Source: Heterodera schachtii
Taxonomy: Eukaryota; Nematoda; Chromadorea; Rhabditida; Heteroderidae
NCBI GenBank assembly: GCA_023374025.1
Contig: SIJG01000027.1
Coordinates: 300,722-364,721 of the forward strand
Direction of reading: 5' to 3'
Length of the DNA: 64,000 nucleotides
The notes under the pieces were generated by a model. It saw only the letters and a program-made list of their open reading frames with translations. It made no database searches and had not been told where the DNA came from. This document shows, piece by piece, positions 22,540-32,887 of the stretch. A program made the translations under genes and the position numbers. Each line of letters opens with the position of its first letter. Position 1 is the stretch's first letter.

Positions 22540-25500
22540 ATGCTGCCAACTCCCAAAATGTTAGTCATCGTGGCGTTGGTCAGCTTCTGCTCCAATTGGC
22601 AATTTGGCTATCAGGCAAATTCAAATTTTAAATAAAATAATTAAAAACAATTATTAAATGCTATTTGAAATAGCCTTGCAATTATTGACCAATTAATTAA
22701 TTTTGGTCAATAATTGATCCGTTCATTCTTTTGCCTGTCCACAGATCACTTACATTAACACTGCCCATTGGTCCTTTTACGCTTTGGCGGACGAAGTTTA
22801 TCAAAATGAATCGGTGACAATAATTAAACACTTTCAAATTTTAATTGCCTTTTTCCTTTTTTGCCTTTCTCTGCGCATTTGCCACAAAGCGAATGGAATT
22901 TGCTGTGGAGTTTCATTTTGGCCTCATTTTACGGCGGCACTTTGCTCGGCTTTGTTGTTGTTAGTGGGCATTCATTTGTTCAATTTCCATCAATTACATA
23001 GTGTTTTTGTGCCGTCTTTTTGATTTGATCACTTCCCTTTTATGTGCCGCGTTTGATCCGTTTCGCCGGCGGTGTTCGCAATGCTTTGCTTCTCTCTTCG
23101 CTGCCCGCAATTGTCGGCTGTGCCGTTCAGTTGGCGGTGCGTTTGTCCGCGAGTAAATTTTGCCAAAATTCGAATTGGTTTTAATCCGCCCCCAATTTGA
23201 GCTTTGCCCATTCTGTGCCTTCTGCTCTCATTCGGCCGTCTTCTCGTCGGTGCTCAGGCGGGCTGTTCGCTGTGTCTGCTGCCCCTTTTTATCATCGAAA
23301 CGGCGCCACTCAATCACCGCCCCTTTCTCTCGTCTCTTCAGGCACGGACGGAAGAACACTTCTGATCATTCTCACTCAGTTGCTGATCGATCAGTTTGAG
23401 TTGATCACAGCAATCACTCACTGATCACTCCCATTTGATCATTTTCAGTTGATCCTCTGATACTTTCACATTGATCAAAAATCCTCAAACTTTTTCAGGT
23501 CGTTTTCCAATCATTGGCCACTTTGATCGGACTTTCGGTTGGCTCTGATCATTTATTGTCGTTGGGAGACAACAAAATTGAATGGCTTCAGGTCCGTTTT
23601 TTCAATAAATCATTTTATTTATTCAATTAATTTATCATTTTAATTCATTTGATTCAATTTTGAGATCATAGGCCTTGCTCCCACAATGTTTTTCGCCATT
23701 TTTCTGCTGTGGTTGCCCGACACGCCCTTTCGCCTGTTGGAAAAGTGCCAAAAACTGTTGGACTTTGACGACGGGACGGGCGAAGACGTCGAATTGAGTG
23801 TGCCTTTTGTTACATTTCTTTTATTTCAAAGATTTTGGCAGAATTTGAGCTGTCCTCCCTGTTTTACTACGGCACAAACGCCGACTTCGGCGCCATTCGT
23901 TCCGAAGCATTTGAACGGTGGGCCCTTCCGCCGGAGGGGCGCAAAGGACGGCCAAAATGGGCGGACAATTGGAAGGGTGGCGAATCCCCGCGCTATTTCC
24001 TTACCTCACCCTCCCCCCCCCCCCCCTCCCCTTAGGCCTTTTGGTTGGCATTTTTGCCGCAGTTTCCTTTGCTTTTACTGCCGATGATCTGATCGATTCA
24101 TATTCTGCCGACTTTTTCTACGTAATTCCAAAATTAAATCCAAAAAAATTTTTATTTTTATTTTCGAATTTCAGCGCTTTTCCTTCTCGCCCAAGGCAAA
24201 CGCCGAGTTTTTAACCGCCGGGCTCGGCCTCTTGCTATTTTTCACCAGCATTTTGGGCGCTTTCCTTGTCATTAGCAAATTGGTTTTGCTCATCTTCCTT
24301 AATTAGTTGCAATTAGGCCGATCGCTTCGGGCGCCGTCGTCTGCTAATTTCCGGCCTTTTGGGCACCGCCGTTTCAAATGCCATCGCTGCGTTTGGCGCG
24401 TCGACCAATTCGACTTCGACCGTTAAATTAGACAAAGATTGATCATTTTAAGCATTTCATCAGGATTATTTCTGTGTCAGGTCGCCATTGGCTTCGCCCT
24501 CACCAAAACTTTCATTGGCTTCGGCGCCGGTGCCCCCGCGTGGTTTCTCACCTCCGAGTTGGTCTCCCCACTTTTTGTGGCCCAGGGGCAGGCCATTAGC
24601 ACGGTAATTGCAGCCTAATTATCATTAATTACCGGAAAACACCGAAACTTTCTCGGATTTTTAAGGGATTTCTTCTGCTTGCGACTGGGCTCAGCACGCT
24701 GCTGTTCCTCCCAATTCAGGCACTTTTTTGAAATTGAGATTTGCTTTATTTACAAGAGTTACTTACCAAGACTAACAATCTTATTTTTCATCTTCACTTA
24801 GTTCAAATGCCCCAATTTGCCCCGTTAATTACCAATTAACCCTAATTAATGCCGTGCTGCTTATTGTTCCAGGATTGGTTGGGCAGTGCCTGTGCCCTTC
24901 TCGCCCTCTCCTCAGTGCCCGCTTTGCTCATCGCTTTTTTTCTGTTTCTGATGCTTCCCGAGACTGCTGACATTCCACTGGATCAAATTCGGCACATTCT
25001 TTCGCTTCACTCTCTTCCCGGATTGGTGGGCACAAATAAAATCGACGGACCATTTAAATTTACTAGCCGAGGTCGGACCGGACCGGGAATCCCGGTTTTT
25101 CATGTAAAGTCCCGCTAGAAAATGTCAAATTCCATCTCCGAATTTTCTTCATATCTCTTACACAGATGCAACTTTGATCTCTCTTTTTCGAGTTACACAA
25201 AATGATTTTATTTTTATTAAGATGTTTTTACTTGGAAAAAATATTGAAATAAAAGTTTTAGAAAATAAAAAAGTTTTTCCATTTTCGGATTAATTTAAAA
25301 AAAATATTTGTTATATTCTAAATTAATTGTTTTTGCTTGTTAATTGGGTGTTTATTTGTTCACTTTTGTCCCCCTTTTGGCTGCTCATCCGCACTTCCGC
25401 TGTTTGCTGTCGGAGGGCGGCGCCGCAGACGCCGCGGAAGGGGCGGAAGAAGCGGTGCCGTGGGAGCGGAGTTGGGAGTTGCCGCACCGCTCCCAGCGAC

Positions 25501-25798
25501 TGATGGGCGCGTCCGCTTACGTTTCTTACGGGTCACCAAAATGGGAGGAAGGAAAAATAAATCCGTTAAACACTTTGGCCAATTCAATTTCAGTTCCATT
25601 CGCAGTGGGCTCAATTCGCCGCCGCCCTCAAAGGCCAATCTCCGCCCCCCGCGGCGGATATTTCGCCGTCACAGCGTCGAGCCGTTTAATGTAAAGCGAG
25701 CAAAACAATTAATTGGGATTTATTAATTGCTTTTTTTTATTTAGCGTTATCGCAACATTTCCTTCGACTCAGTGACCAATTCGACTGCAATTTCCTAG
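22540..25798 (+). CDS. Facilitative sugar transporter of the MFS sugar-porter family (GLUT-like)
   Basis: Clear exons include 22540-22614, 22745-22813, a region near 22890-22965, a region up to 23136, a region from about 23202, 23499-23591, 23672-23797, 23842-23976, 24036-24121, 24175-24282, 24317-24421, 24481-24603, 24666-24719, 24873-25025, and a tail ending 25745-25798. Sugar-porter signatures are present: SNWQFGYQ in TM1, GRLLVGAQAG...IETAP between TM4 and TM5, LPDTPFRLLEK (PESPR-like) after TM6, ADRFGRRRLL after TM8, GAGAPAWFLTSEL in TM10 and LPETADIPLDQI after TM12. It should carry hexoses across the plasma membrane. Three introns use GC donors (22615, about 23341, 24720). The Gly/Ala/Glu and basic cytosolic tail (about 25380-25798) is long. 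I could not reconcile phase around exons 2-5 or find an AG before about 23041 and 25380, so the N-terminal third is uncertain. Confidence 0.8.
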
Positions 25799-27275
25799 CA
25801 GAAGCGAATTTAAATGCACAAATTTAAATTATTTGCTGAATCTGCCGAATGATAAACAAAAAAAGAGTGAGAAGATTAAACTCTTTTTTTCCGATTTTTA
25901 AAATTATTTTCAATTTTATGTATTTTTTTACTCTAAAAATTTCCCTAAAATTCGCCAATTGATCCTTCTCCCTCCCTCGGGCACTTAAGTTCAATTAAAT
26001 TCGAGTTGAGAGCATTCATTTCCTTTTTCTTCCACCACAGCAGAACAACAACAATTTTCACAGTTGTGATGAGAGGGAAATTAAAGCTGCTGAACAATTC
26101 GATTGGCTCATTCTGTCGCTAATACAAAAAAAAAATGGAATTTTCGAAAAAATTATTTTTTTAATAATGGAAAAAAAAAAATAATATTTAATGATTTGGG
26201 GATTGGACATTAATTAGTCATCTGTCTGATGATCAGCGACGATCAACACTCAAATTTGGCATCATTTCAAAGTCATTGACAAAACCAATTAGCCAACCAA
26301 AAAATGATTAATTGAAAGAAATTTGAAGAGTAAGTTTGGGTTATGATTGGACAAAAAAAGAGTAGCAGAAACAAACGTAACTGATCAGAGCAAAAAAGGG
26401 GGGGGGGAAGGTAATTGTTGAATTGTTGGGGCATTGTTCAAGTCTTTTCGAGTGCGCGGGACATCGCCCGTCGGCGGGTGAACCGCCAATATTATGATGG
26501 CTTATGATGCCCCGTGGTATAATTACAATTCCGTCCGACAAAACCCTCGGGGGGAGCGCGAACAATTGGTGGGGGGGGGGGGCTGAAGAGTGCGCGAAAG
26601 GAAGTCGAAGTGATCCATGCGACAGACCGACGACGACCCATTCATACCCCCCAAAGGCAACCCAAAGGGAAAAGAGGGGGGAGGGGGGGGAGAAGCAGAC
26701 GGACACGCGGAAGGGCACAACCACGGCAAAATGCCAGGGAGAGGAATCGGACGGAGCGGGACGAATCCGGCAGAACCAACAGATAAACTTTTTGCAATGC
26801 CATTCATTCCGTTCAAAAATCCCCCCCCCCCCCTCTTTGACATTGTCCCAATTAAATGCCAAAACCGCCCATTTTTTCACAAATTATTCACTCATAAATT
26901 GGCATTTTTTGCACAGATTTCACCCCCCCCCCCATTTCAAGACAGTTAAATGAATTTGTGAACTCCTCGAAAACGTCGTTTGTCACTTCGTCCGCTGCTC
27001 TCTTCCGCCGTTTGTTCCGTCTTCGCAATTATTCGCCCGTTGCGGCCGCTCGACGCCCTCCCCCCACAGTTTTGTCCGACCATCACGCAAATGTGGCACT
27101 CGTCAGATTGAATTCATTGGACGGCAGAATTCAATTGGCACAGTGCCAACGGCAATTGGAAAACAAAAAGCCAAAAAAGAAAGGGGCCCAAAAGTGTGCC
27201 GTCGTCGCATCTGAGGGGAATAGCACAGAACAAAAAAAGTTGCTGCCTTTGTCCATTTTCAATGTGCTGCTGACG
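25799..27275. other. Intergenic region with several G/C homopolymer runs
   Basis: AT-rich at first, then 26395-26940 holds poly-G runs at about 26400, 26571 and 26675 and poly-C runs near 26820 and 26925. ORFs on both strands through this segment are low-complexity and lack splice support. An open frame leads into the next gene from 26958 but has no ATG before 27276. Confidence 0.5.
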
Positions 27276-30200
27276 ATGAAGCAACGGACTGTTGCGGCAG
27301 TGATTTTCGGCACTCTCTTCGCGGCGACCCTTCTCATGGGAATGGCAGGTGGCCAATTAATTGATCAATTAGTCATTTAGTCAGTCCATTTATTAATTAA
27401 TGACACCCCAAAACACGCCATTAGCAGCATTTTTGGATTTTTGCACTTTTTCAATTTTGTGCCGAATTGCTAGTGCCAATTTGTCCATTTGGCTTTTCCA
27501 CATGCTTCTGCCTGCCCTATTTTGCCAGATTTGCTGCTCGACGTGCACTGCGACTCCGACGGCGACTGTTCCCAGCCGCGCGTGTGCCGTTTCGTGTGCC
27601 GGCGCAACTGCAAGTCGGTGTGTGTGCTGTTGGCATCCGAAAAGCAATTGTTGCCAGTGCCGAACAGAAGACAAATGGCGGCACCAAAAAGGGCCAGCAA
27701 AAAAATGGGGTAAAAATTAAAATTGGAAATGAAAAAGTGGAAAAAAAATTCAATTTGAAAGGCATCGGAAAGCCAACGAACGCTCAACGGAAGATTTTGA
27801 AGCGCCGTTTTTGGCCGGCCAAAACCCATTCGTTCTGGCAAAAATGAGAGAAGAGGTAAGTAAATCAGGAATATGCATTAATAAAAATGAAATTTGAATT
27901 TCTTAAAAAGATAACACCGCTTACAATTAGCGAAGACGAATTGGAAGCGGAATTGGGGCAACACGGGGAGGAGCAAAGGGAGGATTATGGGGAAACGCCG
28001 AAGGGGCCATCAGACTTTGTGACAGCGCCAAGCGCAAACAATTTGGAGGAGGTAATTAAGTGACTAATTGAGAGATTAATCGGCAAGCAAAGGATAATTA
28101 GTGGTTGAATGAATCGGTGTTGAACATTGAATAGTTTTCCAATCTTAAAGAGAATTAAAAATATTTAATCCTTTGCCCACCCAATTTTCAGGCGATGAGC
28201 GGCACAACTGCTAAACAATTAACAACAGCATCATCATCATTAGCATCATCATCCACGCATGTTGAGATGCGTAATTTCCATGGGACGATGACGTCAAAAA
28301 AGGCGGGGAAAATTACGGAAGTGCGGGGACGGTCCCCGTCCCCGCCGCGTCCGATGACACTGACAATGAGCACATCGATGGAACTGTTGCAGAAACAGCA
28401 GGGGGAACAGCAGGAAGAGGAGGAGGAGGAAAAGGGGACAACGGCCAAAATGAAAAAAGTCAGCAGACAAACGACGGACACAACGACGGCAAAAGCGACG
28501 GTGCCAACGACGGCGACGGCACAAACCGAAGGGAGGGAACCGCCAGGGATCAGTCCCCAGCCACCGGGTCAAACCAGCAAAATAATCACTAAAAAGTCAA
28601 AATAATGGCCAAATAATTTAATTTTGCCCTTTTTAGGCTTTAGTCCAATTGCGACGAGTTCAAGCAGTACAACGACAACACAAACAACGAAAATGGAATG
28701 GACAAGCAAAGGATTAGCAGGGGAAGAAGAAGAAGAAAGAGATGGGGGAGAAGAGGAAGAAAAGAATGAAAGGGAAGAAGAAAAGAGGGAAAAGGAAGGG
28801 AAGAAAAGTGGACGGAAAAAGGGAGACGAAGAGGAAAAGAGAGACGGAGGAGGAAAAGGGAAGACAAAATATTGGTAATTAAATAATTAAGCAAATTGAA
28901 AAATAAATGGGAAAAGGGATTTAATAGGCCACCACTGAAATTGGCAACAGCGAAAAGCCAAAAGAGAATAAGCGAAACGACGGCAACAAAAGAACAAAGA
29001 GAGAGCACCGAAACAACGCAAAGGACGACGAAACGAAGTCATTAATTATTTGATTGGAATCTTTTGGAAATCCATTTAATCATTTCTAATGCCTCCAAAG
29101 ATTGTCCAAATCCGCCGGTGTGCCTCAGAAATTGCGGCATTTTCATCGACGAAGACGGATGCCAAAGTTGCCAATGTTTGTGGATTTCGAAGGGTAATAA
29201 TGATGTTAATGAATGCCAGTGCAAATATGTAAAATTGAAATGCCATAGTTGCTTTTATTAGCCTGTGACACCGATTTGGACTGTGCCTTTACGGAGGGCC
29301 AATTTTGCGATTTGGGCCGTTGCGAATGCGCGGAGGGATGGGAGCAGGACATTGCCATGTCGGGCATTTGTCGCATCAAAGAAAGTGCCAAACTCAGAGG
29401 TACGCCGCCCAACAGTTTACAAATTGAAATTCAAATTGCCAAAAAAAGGGGTGCCAAATGTGCCCGGCTCGGATCAGATCGTCCAACTGAGTACTGCTGC
29501 CTCTGCTTCTTCTGATCACTTTGCCACCGCCTCCTCCGATCAGCTCGCTTTTTCCCTCTCCACTTATCCTACGACTTTGTTTTTCGATTCCGACATTTTC
29601 TCACCGTCCATTCTCGGCACATTTAATAGCCAATTGAAAGTAGCGTCAAACTGATTAATAATACCCCAATTAAATGGGCAATTATTAAAATAACGTATTT
29701 CTCATTCCCATTTCCGTTGCCTTTTCACCATCGATTGTTTGTGCCGAATTTGGGGCCAAAACGGAGAGAAAAGCGGCAAATGATTGCTGCTGAAAAGGCT
29801 GAAGGTAAGTGATCAGAGTGCTTTCGAAAGAATTTTTTTTAAATTAAATTATGTCGACAAAATGTATCGGAAAAAGTTGGCATTTTTTATATTTTCTGTC
29901 ATTTTTTCTTTGTTAAAGTGCCAAATTTTTCAACGGCATTGCCAATGCCAATCGTTCCGGTCAATCAGCCGCCGAAACAAACGCTGCTTTTCCCCCATTT
30001 CTTCGACGATATTACGGCACAAGAAAAGTGAGAAGGCAAATATTTTAATATTTAACTCTCCAAATTTAAGAAATGTATCCATTGAAACACCCGTCGATTA
30101 CGACGACAGCGACGAAGACGAAGAGAACAATTTAAAAAGAAGTGACAAAATGGCAACAGCAAAACAAATGCCAACGATGGAAATGACAACAATGGCACAA

Positions 30201-32657
30201 AGGCAAATGATGGAAGTGCCAATGACTGAAATGGCAACAATTGCGGTGCCGAAGATGGAAGTGCCAACGACGGAAATGCCAAAAATAATGGTATCAGCGG
30301 TGGAAATGAGAACAATGGCACAAAGACAAATGATTGAAGTGCCGACGACGGGAATGCCAACAATTGTGGTGCCAAATAAAACACAAATTCCAACGGTCGC
30401 AGTGCCAACGACGGCACTCATTCAAACAGTACACACTTTGCATTTTGCTACGGACGAACAGACGCAAATTGACCAAAGAAGGGAAGAAGAACAAAGAGAA
30501 GAAGAAGAACAACAACAACAGAACATTGATGAAGAATTGCAAAAAGAAGAGAAAAGAAGGGAGACGACGAAAACGGCACATTTAATTGTGCCAAAAACGG
30601 AGGAGGAGCAAAATGGAGAGGAAAAAGGACAGCAAAAACAACAAATTGAAGAGCCAAATGCAGAGGAAGTAGCGGAACAAAGCGACGGACAACAGAAACA
30701 GCAAGCAGTACCAGCAACACAACCATCGGTTGAAGAAGAAACAGCACAACCAAAAGTCAGAGAAGAGCAACAACAACAACAACAACAACAACAACATGAA
30801 CAAAAAGCACAAACTGAAACAATAGCATTGGTAAAAGCACTGCAAACACCCCCAAAGGGAGTGGCACAAGAAACAGCAACAACAGAAGCGGAAAATGCGC
30901 CTCAACATGCTCAAGCAGTACGTCCGCCGTCGGAAGAAGCGACAAAGGCGCCGATAAATGGACAAGAGTCAATGCATCAGTCATCGGCAGAAAAAGAAGT
31001 GCCATCGCCAAGCGGTGGCCAAGCGGCGCATCCTCCGTCCGCCACGCCGCCTTTCCGAGCCGTACGTCCGCCCTCCGCAACACCACCAATGCATACAAAA
31101 TCGAAGCACTTCCGAGCACTAAGACCATTTTCAATTCCGCAACAGAAGCAGCAGAAGAAGGGACTACAGAAGGCAAACAAACGGACGAAAGGGCGGGGAA
31201 CGGAAATTGGTAAATCGAAATGCCATTTTCAGATTCAGTCCCAGGAGGACCCTCCTGCTGACGGCGTTCGTTTAGGGCTTACGGTCCTCCGCGGCACCGA
31301 CCTTCGGCACCATCCCCTGAGGCAAACATTGCCATGGGAGGAGCCGAGGCACAAAGAGGCATTTAAATGCAAAAAAGGAATTAAATAGGGCCAATTTAAG
31401 GCCATTTTCCCCACGGCACTTTCACCACCGCCAAATAAGCCGACAATTGGCACAATTGAACGAACAGAAGAAATGGCACAAATTGTGGGAGAAGTCCAAG
31501 AAAGTGACAACGGAGTGGACGAAACGCATGGGAAACGCATTTATTTGGATTATACGCGTCAGAATCGAATCAGTCGGCCCATCCGTGTGGAGCACAAAAA
31601 CTCGAAGGGTTTGTGGAAAAAGAAAGGCCGATAAAATGGCATTTAAAAAGAAAAAAAACAATTAAAAACAGCGAAAATTAATTAAAAAAACTGATAAAAT
31701 AAATTTAAAAAATTATTTTTTAAAATAAAAAATAATATATATAAATTAAAATCTGGCTAATTGTAACTGTCCAATATATCCCGAACAAATTCCCCATGAT
31801 TTTCTTAATGTGTCTTAGTTTTTGGATGCCCAATTGCAATATCAACTCGATGCGGCTCTATTGCAGTTCAGACGACCATAAAATATTTTGGCAACTTTAA
31901 TGCACCATAACTTTTTCTTGAAGCGCCCAACTGAAAAATTCTTATTGTTAGTATCATTCGATAGCCTTAGAAGGTCTCTATTAGTTTGCAAAAGCTCAAA
32001 AAATTTCGTTCGGTTTAAAAAAAGTTATGACCTAAAATACTTCTAAAACCAGTTTTTTTAATTTTCTAGCCTTAACTTTTTTTAAACCGAACGAAATTTT
32101 TTGAAATTTTGCATACTAATAGTGGACTCCTAGGGCTATCGAATGATACTAAGAATGTGTCATTTGGATGATTCAAGAAAAAGTTATGGTCATTAAAGTT
32201 GCCAAAATATTTTATGGTCGTCTGAACTGCAATAGAGCCCTCGATGCCATGCTTTTTTGGCCAATGTTTTGGCCTTTGGTTCATTTGTCTTTGGGTCATT
32301 TTGTTTAATTTTGGGCGCCTTTCTCATAACTTTTATTTTCATTTTTTCTAACCTCAATCAAAATGTGCTAATGTTTTGACAGAACTGATCAAAGACGAAT
32401 GCGCACAGTCGCGCGACTGCGGACGACGCCAATTTTTGTGCTGTGCGAAACGGTGGTGCGATTTGGGCGGAGAGTGCGGGGTAAAAATGGGAAAGAAAAG
32501 CCGAAAATGGGGAACGGACAAATGAACAAAATTCGAAGATCCCTGCACTTCACAGATGGCCAAATTTTGTTTGCCGAGCTGTGAGATGACCAAACTCGCC
32601 CATTTGTCCGAGCTAAGCCCCGAGGGAATGCCGCGCATCGATTTGCTATATGACTGA
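27276..32657 (+). CDS. Secreted modular cysteine-rich protein with long Glu/Gln/Thr-rich linkers (exon joins partly unresolved)
   Basis: Exon 27276-27348 encodes a signal peptide (MKQRTVAAVIFGTLFAATLL). It is followed at 27529 by a Cys module (HCDSDGDCSQPRVCRFVCR). Exons at about 27905-28050, 28195-28600, 28638-28878 and 28930-29043 are acidic or Thr/Ser-rich. At 29099-29193 is an antistasin-like module (CPNPPVCLRNC...DEDGCQSCQC), and at 29262-29400 an EB-like module (CDTDLDCAF...FCDLGRCECAEGW). A very long Gln/Glu/Pro-rich exon covers about 30066-31220, then SPPPNKPTIGTIE...KKKGR to 31634. After an intron with a foldback element come KDECAQSRDCGRRQFLCCA and a last exon ending FCLPSCEMTKLAHLSELS. 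I do not recognise the whole protein. It is probably extracellular (cuticle, gland or glycocalyx), and two adjacent genes cannot be excluded. Confidence 0.5.
31853..32240. repeat. Foldback MITE with GGCTCTATTGCAGTTCAGAC terminal repeats
   Basis: The left end, GGCTCTATTGCAGTTCAGAC and onward for about 48 bp, is repeated inverted at the right end almost without mismatch. The arms continue to pair inward (CCATAACTTTTTCTTGAA; TAGTATCATTCGATAGCC) to a centre of AAATTTCGTTCGGTTT and its complement. The whole 0.39 kb is one long palindrome without coding capacity. It lies in an intron of the cysteine-rich gene. Confidence 0.9.
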
Positions 32658-32887
32658 CAAATGAGCAACAAATGGGGGAGGGGCGAGGAGACGGCACTTC
32701 GAGAGTCAATTAATTCATTCGCCCACTCTCGACCTCATTAACGGCGCGGCTTTGCTTTTGTTCTTCGAATGTCAAAAGAATGGACGACAAAAGCGATGGC
32801 ATAAAACGCAAAAGACAAATTAAAAAATTCGTTGTTTAATTTTTATTCCTCATTTTAATGAAATATGTGCACATTTTTCGCATTTTC

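Noticed and set aside
26341..26950. Several overlapping ORFs of 100-180 residues on both strands
   Set aside because: They run through poly-G/poly-C tracts, have low-complexity composition and no splice-site pattern.
29784..30065. Met at 29784 as the start of a 534-residue protein
   Set aside because: The first part reads through a GTAAGT donor and introns with TTAAAG acceptors at about 29919 and 30063. The coding part begins inside the ORF as internal exons of the cysteine-rich gene.
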